Counted from the first letter of the stretch, positions 1 through 12,189 are shown. The stretch is 64,000 nucleotides of DNA from Ophthalmolycus amberensis (GCA_024529925.1 JAFEUB010000803.1:248001-312000); one strand, 5' to 3'. Program-made: numbers and translations. The notes: a model not told the origin generated them from the letters alone.

Positions 1-510
1 CTGTAGCTTTCCCGCTAGGTGCGAGTGTGCTGTGATTGGTCAGTGGGCGAGCACGTAACTATCGTGAAACGAAACTTAACAGCCAGCAGAGGCTGATGGG
101 TAGTGAATCACGTGATGCAGCTCAGCCAATCAAAATGCATTCTGACTGAGTTGAGCTGCACCATGACAGAGAGTGCTGAGCCGAGGAAAGACATTGCAGA
201 GCAGTACGTTCAAGGTTCAAGTTGTGGAAGTAAAATTCTATGATAATCTCTTTGGGTTGCGGCTTGGCTTTAAGGAATGACAGTGGATCCCACAGCCAGA
301 CCAGCTGAGAACATTATATTTTCCAGAATTTAGGCTTTTGCATTCTCTAAATGCTCGAGCGTTATTCAAACGGCTCGTATCGAACGGTTGAACGGTTTAA
401 TACGAAGACGTGGAGCTGTGGCGCCACAATGTGGTTATAAGGTGGTATTTCAGCTGCAGGACCAGCAGTGAAGGCCCAGGTATAAAATGCACGGCCCGCC
501 ACTGAGTCCA
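1..510. other. Presumed FBXL16 intron, nothing recognised
   Basis: The FBXL16 protein continues upstream of 1783, so this stretch is presumably intronic. A TATA-like tataaaatgc at 480 has no supporting context. I see no exon or named repeat here. Confidence 0.5.
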
Positions 511-680
511 GGTTACTGTATGAAGGACGATGATTAAATGAATGACTAGTATTAGTACAGGTTACTGTATGAAGGACGATGATTAAATGAATGACTAGTA
601 TTAGTACATGTTACTGTACAACAGACAATGTTTAAATGATTGACTCGTATTAGTCCAGGTTATTGTATGAAGGATGATGC
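511..680 (+). repeat. 49-bp tandem repeat, about 3.4 copies
   Basis: Units start at 511, 560, 609 and 658, exactly 49 bp apart, each opening with (g/t)gtta(c/t)tgta. The first two units are nearly identical and the third and fourth have diverged. Confidence 0.85.
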
Positions 681-1454
681 TGGAAGCTAAATCTCCTAAT
701 CTACCATTCCAACCCTCACTTGTGGTCATGAGCTTCGGGTAGTGACCAAAAGAATGAGATTGTGGATACAAGTGGCTGAAATGAGCTTCTTTCATTGGGT
801 GGCTGGGCTCAGCCTTAGAGGTGGAGATAGCCTGCTTTCCCCACGACCCGCCCCCGAAACAGAGTAAGAGGATGGATGTGAGTGATTAACACCAATGAAA
901 AAACAACAACGCTGTAGTGAATGAAACATATAATTATATTATTGTCTATTTCTTTTTTTTAAATGATTGATTGATAATTCCACAAGTTTGTATTGGTTAT
1001 GTATATTACATTTTGTAGAACGTTTTTTTCATGAAGTCTCAATTGTTTAATATTGAACACATTGGATCGTCATGCGAGAGAAAACTGACAATTCTATAAT
1101 GACAAACCAGAAACACTTCAGAACACGGAAATAGAAACAGTCAATGCCAACATCGGGAAGAAATGATGTGTGGAATCAATGTTTGTTTAGCTTGACTGAC
1201 TTAAAACACATGATCAGTGAAGTGAAACAGAGAAAGGGAGAAGTTGCAGGATTTTTCTATTTTGATTAACTCATCAACCCGAACAATCTGCAGCAACTGC
1301 CCATTCACCTTTTCAAGCATGGTCACTGGGTTTGGGTTTCACCTCAATTGTTAAGACACACTGACTCATCAAATAGGAGCTAGACATTGAATACAGCTGT
1401 ACATGCTAATAACAACATTGTTGGACAGATAACCTGTGATCTGTGAATCAATCA
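681..1454. other. Presumed FBXL16 intron, AT-rich, nothing recognised
   Basis: AT-rich DNA with no exon that fits the FBXL16 protein and no repeat family that I can name. Confidence 0.4.
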
Positions 1455-1605
1455 GGTTCATCTGCCTCCTGCTCCTGCTCCTAATGACATTTGACATGTT
1501 TCACAGATCATGTGTCTCATTTACTACTGTCAGGATTTAGTGGCAGCAAATATGACAAAAAGTTATTTTCATTAAAGTTACCAAATGTAGCTTCAAGTGG
1601 GGTTC
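1455..1605 (+). repeat. Dispersed repeat fragment shared with 48575-48720
   Basis: The sequence tttcacagat...ctcatttactact...aaatatgacaa...agttatttt...taaagtt...tgtagctt recurs in the same order at 48575-48720 with moderate divergence. The two fragments belong to one dispersed family of unknown class. Confidence 0.6.
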
Positions 1606-1782
1606 CTGTGTTTGATCAAATACCATGTTAAAAGACTTGTTTATGTATAATGCTGCACAAGTGCAACCTTTTCATTATTTTAATGTTGTCAATCCTCTTG
1701 TTATCTCTGTACTCATTATCTCTCTGTAACCACATCTCAGCAGCTACATCAGGAAGTCAAACTGGTGTCCTTGATGTTGCAG

Positions 1783-2025
1783 GTCATGTTGGAGCAAATG
1801 CAAGGCCTGATGCACCTCGAACTGTCAGGCTGCAACGACTTCACAGAGGCCGGCCTGTGGTCCAGTCTGAATGCGCGACTAACTTCCCTCAGCGTCAGTG
1901 ACTGCATCAATGTGGCAGATGACGCCATTGCTGCTATCTCACAGCTCCTGCCCAACCTATCAGAGTTGAGCCTGCAGGCCTACCACGTCACAGACACGGC
2001 CATGGCCTACTTCACAGCCAAACAG
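1783..2025 (+). CDS. FBXL16: FBXL16 exon a (LRRs)
   Basis: The acceptor is ttgatgttgcag at 1782 and the donor is gtaaag at 2026. The exon is 243 nt, 81 codons, phase 0 at both ends. It encodes from VMLEQMQGL to YFTAKQ, including [18 protein letters not shown]. The reading frame runs open for a short way on both sides, but the conserved protein stops exactly at these splice sites. Confidence 0.95.
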
Positions 2026-5000
2026 GTAAAGTGCCACAAGAGAAACCAGCTTGGTTCTTTACTGTTCACATCCACACACCTCTCACATCTCATGGTGGAT
2101 CTCAATAATTCTGTTTTTCAATTGACACACAGTATATGTTCCTTTCCTTGACGTTTGTATTCCTATCATTAGTCAGCATATTCAGCCATCCATCCATTAG
2201 CTAGACCCATTCATCCTAGAGGGTCGCTGGGGCCTGGAGCCGATCCCAGCTGACATTGGGGGAGGTACTGGTTTGGTTGAAAGATGCACTAGTCAATATT
2301 TTTATATTAAAGTGGTAAGGAGCAGTCGTAGTGACAATCTTACACAGCATTATCATTAGTTTCCCTCAGCTCTATATGGGCATGTATATGTCTTCAGGCC
2401 TTGACTCATCCAGCAATTTGGAGCAGATTGGACAATGTAAAGTTGAGTTAACTTATGACGACTTCCCATTTCATGTTTAGGGCAAAATTGACAGCCACGC
2501 CACATCAAGGGTCATGAACTGAAAAGATTTGCAATTTAGCATTGTAAACATTATAAGATGTCACCTTCCAAATGTGAAGTTGATCAGGTTAATCCTCAAG
2601 GAGGAGGTCATTGAAGTACAACAGCTGTGAAAAGGTTCACTTTGCAAAATAAACGGCATTGTAAATTAAAAATGGCTGACTTCCTGTTGGACTCACGGTA
2701 TGGCTTGAAGAGGCTTTTTTTAAAGTCTGGAGATGTCACAAATTTGTAGATATACCTAAAATTTGAAAGGTGGGGATGTTTTGTTGGGTGCACCCTTGAG
2801 CTACTTTAGCACACCGACTCCAAACACCCATATCAGATATGAAGTCTCGCCCCTTCTGATGCATGTGTAAAGCTGCTTACTAGTTCGAATGTGGATGCAA
2901 CCTTTCATAAGATGTTGTGCTTCCTAAAGTCTTCAAACATGTTTGTAAAATAAAAATGAACTCACCTGTTCTTAAAGGTGCAAGACGATGCTGTTGGTCG
3001 TGACGGCATTATCAGCTGTAACCGCCGCATAATATCTACAAAAACAATAGGTTCCTCCGACCTTCAGTACTAGGGACCATTGGGCCAGACCTTCAGTACC
3101 AGGGACCATTGGGCCAGACCTTCAGTACTAGGGACCATTGGGCCAGACCTTCAGTACCAGGGACCATTGGGCCAGACCTTCAGTACTAGGGACCATTGGG
3201 TCATAACTTCAGTACCAGGGACCATTAGGCCAGACCTTCAGTACCAGGGACCATTGGGCCAGACCTTCAGTACTAGGGACCATTGGGCCAGACCTTCAGT
3301 ACCAGGGACCATTGGGCCAGACCTTCAGTACTAGGGACCATTGGGCCAGACCTTCAGTACCAGGGACCATTGGGCCAGACCTTCAGTACTAGGGACCATT
3401 GGGTCAGAACTTCAGTACCAGGGACCATTGGGCCAGACCTTCAGTACCAGGGACCATTGGGCCAGACCTTCAGTACTAGGGACCATTGGGCCAGACCTTC
3501 AGTACCAGGGACCATTGGGCCAGACCTTCAGTACTAGGGACCATTGGGCCACGGCACGTCTGTGCTCAGCCCAAATCAAACTTGACAGAGGCCAAGTTAA
3601 TGATGCATGAAATGAATATGGTGGAAGGTTTCTGATTTTAGTGTCCACGAAAAGTTTTCATCAGATTTATTTTGAGAGGTTTAATGGGTGGATGGTTTAT
3701 AGATGAAAAACGGATGATGCCACAAGCGTAACATATTCATATATTTTAAGTTAGAGAGCCATGCAGAAGTAGAATTTATTCCACTAAAAGGCTTTCACTT
3801 ACATAATCAAATAAACTAAAATGACCTTCCACCCCCAGGGCTACACCACCCACACTCTGCGGCTTCACTCCTGCTGGGAGATCACCAATCACGGTGTGGT
3901 CAACATGGTGCACAGCCTTCCCAACCTGACTGCCCTCAGCCTCTCTGGCTGCTCCAAGATCACCGACGACGGCGTGGAGCTGGTTGCTGAGAATCTGCGT
4001 AAGCTCCGCAGTCTGGACTTGTCCTGGTGCCCTCGGATCACTGACATGGCCCTGGAGTACATTGCCTGTGACCTCCACAAACTGGAAGAACTGGTGTTGG
4101 ACAGGTCAGTGCGTTTGTGGTCCTGTGCTTTCATCCCTGCGAAAGGCCTGTGATAGAGCCTGATATGTGCCGAAGGGGCTAGAGGAGCTAAAAACTGTAC
4201 TCAAGTCAACAACTACTTCAATTGAAGTAAACCAACTCTTCGAGATCCACAGGGATACGACCTGCACAGTCACATATTAAACACAAAGTATGGTAAACAC
4301 TACACTTACAGTAAAGTATGGAAACACTTTGCGTTTCACACATTGCCAGGAAAAGCAGAGCAGACAACATGGCTAGCGCTGAATGCTTGGACGGGTCCCA
4401 AATTGCGGTAATACAGCATGAGTACCCGTAGTGCTCGACTGCGGTCAAGCCACATCTCCATGGTCAAATCAGCCACACTAACTGCAGTGCACCCATAACC
4501 TGATATCTATGATAAATGCATTCAGGCAGCTCAGATTGAGCAGGTGGATGTATAAAGAGAACGGACCGGATGCTGAGCTGCTGGGGAGAGCTAGCAGTCG
4601 ACTTGCCAAAGTTAGCGGAAGGATACAGTAGATATACGTGACTAAACCCATTGTTCTGAATAAAGTGTTGCCAAAGGGTATACACAAAATACATAATGGA
4701 AATAAGATTAATTGGATTTATTGAGTTACTGAGTCCCTTATAAACTGTGAGGGCAATGTCTTTATTCTTTGATGTTTGGCTTGCTGGATAGTTCAAGAAA
4801 AGGACTTTGTTTGACTCTCTGACTTGACATGCTGAAAATCAAACACATTTTTGCTGCATCAATTTAGACATACAAGGCCCTAGGAGTGTGTGATTCAACT
4901 TTTTCCCCTTGTCTCGTGTTAAAGTAAACATTTATCGCAATAAATCGTAATATGGAATCACAATACATATCCAACCTGCACCCAAGTATCGTCATAGTAT

Positions 5001-6898
5001 TAATTAGAAGGAAAGCGTGTCTTCCCAGCTCTACTAAGAGTGAGAAGGTATCTGATGAAAATAGTAATTGAGAAAGTATATGAGCGTCAAACTAAGCAAT
5101 AATGCATTCTGGGCATTCTACACTCACATACATTTAACTTTCGATAAAGTATTTGTCAGCACAGGAGCTAGTGAACACTAATGTTTTTCCAACCTGGAGC
5201 TGGACCCAAAATGCATCTATAGACATCCACCATAACTAAGACACTTACTGCAGCAATAGTTTAGTTTGTTCAGTTCAGTGTAACACAAAGTCAAACAATC
5301 AGAGCGCATGTATGTCTAATTATTGAACAAAATTACATCTCTTCTGCTATAAAGTCTACTTTATGATGCCTATAATGTTCGTTGGTTGTTGTAAGTCTCA
5401 CAGAGGTGTTAATTCAATGATGTTTCAGCATTGAGCTCAGAGGTAGAGCTGGTGTTGGACTGCATTATATTCAGAGGTGTTTCTAATATTCTGCCCCACG
5501 CATGTAACTTCTGTTCCCTTTCAACCTCACTTCCAGCCCACCTTACATGGACCTGCTCGCTCTTTTTACTACGTCAATTACTCTGTTTGTCTAATAACGA
5601 CACAGATGGGTTTACATTGGCGCTAGATGAACGCACCGTGCGTCTCATACAGGCTGCCTCCATGTGTCAATATCAGACACCGAGGGGCACTGACCAAGCC
5701 TCGGTATTTGATGAGTTGGGAGTGAAAACTCTTTTCTTTCCAAAAGCAGATGATTCGATTGTTTGAGATCTAACAGCATCAAATATGATATAAATATTGA
5801 AATATGCAGCATGATGGCCCAGTGGTAGAGTGATTCTCAAGATGACACTAATGACATCAGCATTGATGCACTCCACCACATCTGAATGTTGAAGTCATCA
5901 GAGCCCAGCAACATATCAATGGGCTGATGGGCTCATCATGGCCTCTTTATTAGGTACGCCTTTGGTTCTATTTCTGCCGGACACATTGATGCTCGTAATC
6001 TCCTGTTCCATCTTTTCCTGAAGATGCTCTATTAGATTGAGCTCTGGAGACTGAAGGTCATTAGAGTACACTGAACTAGAGCTGGTTGATATGACAAAAA
6101 TGGAATCACATGACTTTTTTCATATCAGTAGATATTCATATATGTTATAATATCCTGTTGCTTGTCAGATTTGCTTAAATATTCTCTATACGTTATTCAG
6201 AGCATCAATATATCAGCAAACAACTATCTATGTAAAGATATAGAGGAGTAATGTCTACCTGAGCAGAGTCCCTCTCCCTCTGTGTGGGGCTTTGTTTACA
6301 TAGCCAGGCCAGCCGTGCATGTATTTTAGTGCATGTTAGTGCATGTGAGCGTGCCTCACTGGTTAGCTCAGGGCCGCTGCTCTGCACTGCTCTCATAATG
6401 CGGCTTCAGCCGATAGCGATGTCTGCGTTGTCGCGAAAGTGTAGCGCCCACCCTACGACTCCCCTGTTAGCACAGTTAGCACGGCTAGCACGGTTAGCTG
6501 TTAGCCACCGGCTCAGCCGTTGCCATGTTGAGAGCTGTGCGGACGTAATCCCTCAGATTTGCTTCGGGCGTCAGATATGGTCAGTGGCCCTCGGCGTCGT
6601 GATACAAATGCACAATGCCCCTTTGTGTCCATTAGGAACCGTTTTCTTACTATAAAATACATAACCGAGCTGGTGTCTTGGGTACTTCAAAGTTATTGAA
6701 ATGTTGCATCTTGAACATTGAATTTGAGCAGAGTTGAGATAGTAAACAGGAGGTCATGGGTTACTCAGCAGTGTTGTTGTGTATTGTGTCTACTTTTAGG
6801 TGTGTGCGGATCACAGACACCGGGTTGGGCTACTTGTCCACCATGTCATCATTAAGGAGCCTCTATCTGCGCTGGTGCTGTCAGGTAACACAAAATAA

Positions 6899-6969
<71 letters not shown>

Positions 6970-9148
6970 GATAGAAGAAGAAGTCTTGAGTTAGTCTTCA
7001 GGAGTCCCTGCATTTTCTTGTATTTTAGATTAACCGATGTTCTACGATCATTTAGCAACCGAGACTCTAGACTGTGAAAAGCAACTTGGCGATGTACATG
7101 AACAGAATCTGAGAAATTACTAGCAGAATATACTATATCTATAAACTATATATACTATAATATGTGACAAGCAGATTGCAATGGATGTGCTGAGCATTTT
7201 CATGCTATTGACAGGATACATGAGTTCCATGCTTTCCTGGAGCACTTCCTTCATTTCAAACTTTATATTTGGAGTCCAACTTGAGTAAAGCTCAGAGAAA
7301 AGACTTTAATAAACACAGCTGCTTCTGGGGGCGAGATATGAATGACTATACAGTGACGTTGCTGTTGCAAACATAACTGTTGCTGCTTTATAAACAATAA
7401 TTCGATTTATTTTAAATATAAATTCTAATCCTGTTCAGAATTTAAACATAATTATTTAGTCATGCAGAAAAGAGTATTGATAAGATCAGCTCCTAGTTGT
7501 ACTAAAATCCTAAAGATAACTCTCTCTAGCTGAAGGCCACCGTAGCTCTCCAACATGCTTGGGAAGGGGTGGGGGGGGGGGTGAGCTGAGGGGCCTGTTG
7601 TTGGTTGCAATCTGCAACTCACCACTAGATGCCACTAAAGCTCACACACTGGGCCTTTAAACAGTGTGTAGCAGTGATACTTGTTACCTGGAGAGGTTAG
7701 AAGGAGATATAGGTTTCTAAAACGTTACATTTCTCCATAAAAACCTGTGAAAAGCTTTATTAATCCGCAGTGGGGAAACTCATTTGCCACCAAATCAACT
7801 CATACAGACAAGACACACATTACAACGAATGAAGAACACCAGGAAAGCCGTATGAAACATGATCAACATGGCCTCTTTGCTACAGTGACCTCAAGTGAGT
7901 CCGGGGTAAGGCAAATCACTGAGTCAGCCTTTCTGATCATCTTAATGATCCTGTTGTTATCATCCGCACTGATGCAGTTTGCTCCTGACTTGATAAAACA
8001 AAGTCACAGAAGGCAAACTAAAGTGCCATTGTTAAGTGTTGCCGTGGTCTCGTCGTAAAAGTCTGATCACGCCGATGATCATGAATCAGAAGGCATCAAA
8101 AACATTAAAAACACATAACTAAAATCAGAGACGCACAGATGGCAGAGTTGCCGGCAAGGGGGCGGGGCCTCAGGAAAGAAAAGAAAAGAAACCCACGAGT
8201 GCACGAGGTAGTGCCAGTGTGGGCTCCATGGTAGCGTAGCGCTAACAGCTAGACGGAGGAGCAGCGGGGGGGCGGAGCTTAGTCAGGGGTCAGTTGCTCT
8301 TATACTCACAATGATTAGGGTTTCTCATATCCTGCTTGTGTGTGTGTGTGTGTGTGTGTGTGCACACAGGTGCAAGATTTTGGTCTCCAGCATTTGTTTG
8401 GAATGAGAAGTCTTCGTCTGCTGTCTCTTGCAGGTATGAGTTACACCTCCATGAGTGCTTCCTTCTGTTGGCCTGTTGTGACCTCACCTGTATTCTATAC
8501 ACACTGACACAGACGCTTCAAACATCATAACATTAAATATAGACTTTAGATAAGGAGTTAAGAAGCAAGAACATATTCACGTTAAAGAGAATCTCAACAT
8601 ATGAAAGGGTGTCAGTCAGTGCACATTTTATTCTTGCAACATTGTGGCTCGTCCATTAATATGCTCGTCATACAGTTGAACCGGGTGAACCATGTCACAC
8701 TGTATTGAAGTGGATTGGCTGTACTGCTCTGTGCTGTGTTCTGGAGCCTCATAGTGCCATCTAGTGGCCGCTCCTCTCACAGAGAAACATGCCTCGACGA
8801 CCACATCTGGTCACGCCAAACGCCTCGTGTGCCTTAAATGTTCTTTCTATTCTTCTGTAGATTTAATTCAATTGGAAAGTAATTATCAACACAGTCATAA
8901 TGAGGAAAACTGTCAGAAGCACTGCAGCTACACTTTACACTTTGTAATCTTATGGCTGTATACCCAGCCCACAGCTGAATGTTGTCCCCCCCCCCCCAGG
9001 ATGCCCCCTGCTGACCACCACCGGCCTGTCAGGCCTCATCCAGCTGCAGGAGCTGGAGGAGCTGGAGCTGACCAATTGTCCCGGAGCCACCGCGGAGCTC
9101 TTCAAATATTACTCCCAGCATCTGCCCCACTGCATGGTCATTGAGTAA
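1783..9148 (+). CDS. FBXL16: FBXL16, C-terminal five coding exons (spliced)
   Basis: FBXL16 is a leucine-rich-repeat F-box protein. The family is linked to ubiquitin-ligase and PP2A regulation and is mostly neuronal. Coding segments are 1783-2025, 3839-4104, 6800-6884, 8370-8433 and 9000-9148. They sum to 807 nt, giving 268 codons and TAA, and all splice phases close (0, 2, 0, 1). The translation begins VMLEQMQGL and ends HLPHCMVIE. It carries successive LRR units of the cysteine-containing type, such as [19 protein letters not shown] and [20 protein letters not shown] recall the vertebrate FBXL16 C-terminus as nearly identical throughout. The human protein is about 480 residues, so the N-terminus and F-box must lie before base 1 and this is the LRR half. 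No frameshift or internal stop is seen. Identification is secure; the extent of the 3' UTR is not known. Confidence 0.95.
2186..2275 (+). mobile_element. LINE 3'-tail fragment (RTE/Rex-like)
   Basis: The string ccatccatccatt, then gagggtcgctggggcctgga and gccgatcccagctgac, matches the widespread fish retroelement 3' end that finishes in ATCC repeats. It is a short relic without coding sequence, in the FBXL16 intron 2026-3838. Confidence 0.55.
3061..3551 (+). repeat. 29-bp minisatellite, about 17 copies, with 7-unit higher-order structure
   Basis: The unit is ccttcagtac(t/c)agggaccattgggccaga (29 bp). The T and C variants, plus a marker variant with gtcataa or gtcagaa in place of gccagac, follow the order T C T C T* C C twice and then T C T. 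Marker units begin at 3177 and 3380, 203 bp (7 x 29) apart. The array lies in an FBXL16 intron. Short ORFs across it are repeat artefacts. Confidence 0.95.
3839..4104 (+). CDS. FBXL16: FBXL16 exon b (LRRs)
   Basis: The acceptor is ccacccccag at 3838 and the donor is gtcagt at 4105. The exon is 266 nt, 88 codons plus two bases (AG of an Arg codon). It encodes [19 protein letters not shown] through LEELVLDR and is the most conserved block of the protein. Confidence 0.95.
4105..5600. other. FBXL16 intron, no feature recognised
   Basis: This is the start of the intron between exons b and c. It is AT-rich with no exon or clear repeat family. Confidence 0.5.
5620..5730 (+). repeat. Dispersed repeat fragment shared with 15940-16040
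   Basis: Both copies contain a gaggggc(a/g)ctgaccaa core followed by tcggt(a/g)tttg and gagttggga(g/a)tgaaaac in the same order and orientation. This is a teleost dispersed repeat of unidentified class. Confidence 0.6.
5945..6075 (+). mobile_element. Decayed DNA-transposon relic
   Basis: Ordered matches run through ttaggtacgcc, ctcgtaatctcctgttcc, gatgctctattagattgag and ctctggagactga to gagtacactgaact. They recall a very common fish DNA-transposon consensus. The class (Tc1-like or other) is from memory and uncertain. Confidence 0.45.
6076..6660. other. FBXL16 intron, repeat-like DNA
   Basis: The stretch starts agagctggttgatatgac and later has short TTAGCACGG-type iterations at about 6466-6495. 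Both are common in fish interspersed repeats. Its boundaries cannot be set. Confidence 0.35.
6800..6884 (+). CDS. FBXL16: FBXL16 exon c (LRR)
   Basis: The acceptor is tacttttag at 6799 and the donor is gtaaca at 6885. The exon is 85 nt: one base completes the Arg codon, then 28 codons follow ([13 protein letters not shown] to LYLRWCCQ). A 68-bp (AC)n tract begins only 15 nt after the exon end. Confidence 0.95.
6900..6967 (+). repeat. (AC)n microsatellite 15 nt after the FBXL16 exon c donor
   Basis: About 34 uninterrupted AC units follow the donor at 6885. It is the 5' partner of the (TG)13 tract at the other end of the same intron. Confidence 0.98.
6968..8336. other. FBXL16 intron body
   Basis: It contains a run of G at about 7568-7579 and AT-rich DNA. 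No exon is recognised. Confidence 0.5.
8337..8362 (+). promoter_or_regulatory. (TG)13 replacing the polypyrimidine tract at the FBXL16 exon d acceptor
   Basis: The tract ends 7 nt before the exon (cacacag). No pyrimidine run lies between it and the exon. With the (AC)n at the 5' end of this intron it can form an RNA duplex that brings the two splice sites together. Confidence 0.7.
8370..8433 (+). CDS. FBXL16: FBXL16 exon d (small LRR exon)
   Basis: The exon is 64 nt, 21 codons plus one base, encoding [21 protein letters not shown] and the first base of Gly. The donor is gtatga at 8434. The acceptor is unusual: instead of a polypyrimidine tract the exon is preceded by (TG)13 and then cacacag. 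The family usually has LKHLLAL or similar where this copy has LQHLFGM. Confidence 0.93.
8434..8999. other. Last FBXL16 intron
   Basis: A 566-nt intron ending in a long C run before ag. No feature is recognised inside it. Confidence 0.7.
9000..9148 (+). CDS. FBXL16: FBXL16 terminal coding exon
   Basis: The acceptor is a run of C followed by ag at 8999. Two bases complete the Gly codon, then 48 codons and TAA at 9146-9148 follow. It encodes [20 protein letters not shown] to HLPHCMVIE, the expected family C-terminus. Confidence 0.95.
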
Positions 9149-9700
9149 GACCACCGACCCACCCCACCGACCAACCGACCCACCGCCATGATTTTACCTT
9201 CCTCCTCCTTCCTCTTCCTCACTCTTTTCTCAAATGCTAGCCCGGAGACTGAACTCCCGTGCCGCACCGTTCCTCATTACCTGCCCGCTTCCCCGCCCGT
9301 CTTCCTCCACACCCCATTGAGTAGACTGACCCATAGGAGGACAGAGACAGGAAGGGCAGATGTTGGTACATGCCACACCCAGAGGATGATGGCGTGGCAT
9401 TGGAGCTTCATTTAAGAAGATGCCGGAGTGAAGAGCTTGGTGTGACGTCTTGTCTGACAGCAAGTCTCTTCTTCACAATCAACTGAAGGGTTTTGTTTAC
9501 AGAGGAGGGCTTCCCGGAGGACTTGAGATGTTTTTCTGAGGTGAATGGATACTGAAGGGAGTGACGTATCCAGATGAAGCATGGAGGAATTAGAAAAAGG
9601 GAAATAAAGACTTGCGTTTGAGCTGATACAGTGGGACTCACACATGCGCTCATACACTGTAAACACACACATACTGTATATGGTAAGTCAAACAAATGTA
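9149..9700 (+). other. FBXL16 3' UTR (proximal part)
   Basis: This directly follows the stop codon. An AATAAA at 9603-9608 is the nearest candidate poly(A) signal. Brain-type genes often use much longer 3' UTRs, so the true end is unknown. Confidence 0.45.
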
Positions 9701-12184
9701 AGTCCTCACGACCATGAGTACTGACATTTCTATCTGCATCACTCTGTAATATAACTGCTGATATTTATTTCAAAGGTTCAGTTGTCTCTTGTTTAGAGAG
9801 ACAGCGTAATGCCAGCTGGAGGAACAGTGACCAGAGAGAGCTGAAGTCAATGACAGGGATGGAACTTCTCTCTCTCTCTCTCTCTTTTCTCCCTCCCTCT
9901 GTGTGTGAAGTGTGGGTCATGGACTCACAGGTTCCCGCCTTTTTGGGATACCACTACCTTGTTCCATTTCCGTGTCGATACAAAACAAAGGAGAATATTT
10001 GAAAAACATCAGTTTACATTTTTCTTTGTGTGTTGAAGTCGATCGGCTCGTCGCTTCACTTTTCCCTCTCTTACATTTTTTGTACACATATTTCCTTTGC
10101 AGGTCTGGAGGACGAGCTGTCGTAAACTGTGAACGTCGTGTTTCTAAAGGGGAAATGTTTTGCAGAGGCCGTGCAACATGAACAAGCATTCAGGCAAATG
10201 GAAAGCAGAGTGTGCACAAAGCATCTGACTGGAAGGCTTCAGAGCTTCTGCTGAAGATAAAAACGCAAATGAGTAGAACACAAGGCGACTTTGGGCCTTA
10301 AAGTGACAGTGATGGTATTTCTGGACTAAATAACTTCAGTTAGCAGGGGGCATGTTGGTGAGGTAGGTTTATCCAAATTGGGGGATAACTGGTCTTGGCA
10401 TTAACCCCTTCTTCCTCTTCTTTTCATCTTTTAAATACTGAAAGAAACACATGATGTTCAGTGATGGTTGTGAAGCTGCTAATGCATTGTGTGACCCCTT
10501 TGCTAAGGTCAGGTTAAAGGGAGGCTGTGGGATTTCAGTATTTCATATTCGAGCCGTTCTTACAGAGTCCTACAGGCCTGGGACAGACATGAGCAGGAGC
10601 TGAGGCTCCTTGTGTTCTGGCTACTTTCTAAAAGATAATACGCTTTGCACGAATTTCAGAAATGTTCCTCCAAACCCAGAGTCACAGAAACCTATGAATG
10701 TCCTTTTTTACGTTGATGTTTTCGAACCATGTTCAGCCTAGCTTAGCTCAATCAGTTGGTGTGAGTGGGATCTAGTGACAGCTCCTTTCAGTCCTTAGCC
10801 CTCCAATCAATGGCTGATCTAACGTCACTAAAACACACCACCACCCACTGACATCTGGCTTTAGTCTTCAGTGGAACCGGTTAGGTTTGGTTTGGCAGTC
10901 AGCTCCAGCTCCGTGGGCAGTGATGGAAACATGGCAGCCGAGTGGATACGCTCCTTTTCCGGTGCCGCGCTATTTGACATGCGTTGAAGTGAACATGGAT
11001 TTGGGCAATTATTAGAATTTCTTAACATATAAAACAATACATTTTCTCTCCAGCCATGAGACTCTAGTCAGACAACAGTCATTTTATCTCGTTGATCGTC
11101 GAAACACACTTCATTCAAAGTCGACAGAAACAGAATAAAACGCACCAAAAGCTTGAATTCCATTGTTCCAACGACCAGCAGCTGTGGTTTGGTGCAGATA
11201 AACCCTGACTGCAAAGAGCTCGGTCCAGATCAGACCGAGAGCGTTGGGCGGGTTGAGAGAGCGAGGTGTGCTGCACTCACTGCCTTTTGATTTTTTTCCG
11301 TCAACCACCAAATGAGCGCAAACGTTTCTTAACATAACCATGAACTATACACTACCTACAGGGAATAGTGGCTTTCCGTTTCTCATGAGAAAGAAACGCT
11401 GCTAGAGTGCCCTGTTGGCTTTGAGTTGAATTCCTTAAAGTGAGGCGATGAGGACGCTCCTGCAGGATGCGAGGCGCATAGAACAGCAAACACGAGGCAC
11501 TCAGCTACTCAACAGCAGCTTCTGTCTGATCAGTCATTTAATCCATTATTATCTATGATCTAACTATTATCCACTCAATAAAACGCATCAAAACCGTCTT
11601 TGTTCGTCTTTCCACTGGTCCAACGATCAGCAGCTGTGGTTTGAGAGTAGACATTATAAAAGTAACCGCCGAAGCATTTTCATTGTTTCCCAGCTGTTCC
11701 GCCTTCATGACATCAGAAACGCTCCATCACCTGTCTGAGTCACTTCTTCTGTGTGAAAACAAAACAGCATCTACACACTTATGTTGGTGGAAAGAAATGT
11801 GTCAATGTTTGGGCTGTAATTGATATTTTACTATCGTCATTTACATCATACATTCCTAACATCACTGCAAACTGAGAAGTGAGTTTATATGAAACTTGAA
11901 ACTGCAAATTGCCTTTTAAAAGGCAAACCAGTATTTTTGAAGGAAATAAAAATGTGAGCAAAAACACAAAGCAGACAATAAGCTGCCATTGTTCAGGAGT
12001 ATGCTCAAACGTTTTATTTGCTGACTGGCCAAATGTCATCCGTGTGATGTAAAAACAACTAGACTTAAATGGGATGTTCCGTCTTTAAGACGTGCTGAGG
12101 TCCCTTCTGATGGGCAGCCAGGGTTATAAACCAACGCTGGAGTTCAGAACAGCATCACAGAGAACAGTTTGAATCATTACGATA
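9701..12184. other. Intergenic or distal 3' UTR with repeat-family fragments
   Basis: No exon is recognised. At 10850-10960 the string acatctggcttt...gtcttcagtgg...cagtgatggaaacatg resembles the repeat family at 39730-40055. A motif ccaacga(c/t)cagcagctgtgg occurs at about 11169 and 11620, 450 bp apart. Confidence 0.4.
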
Positions 12185-12189
12185 TACTG

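Noticed and set aside
3061..3551. Regular repeats considered as a CRISPR array
   Set aside because: Units are head to tail with no unique spacers, in an intron of a vertebrate gene.
5806..5845. tRNA-like A-box (tggcccagtggtagag)
   Set aside because: No B-box at the right distance and no cloverleaf can be folded. At most a SINE remnant.
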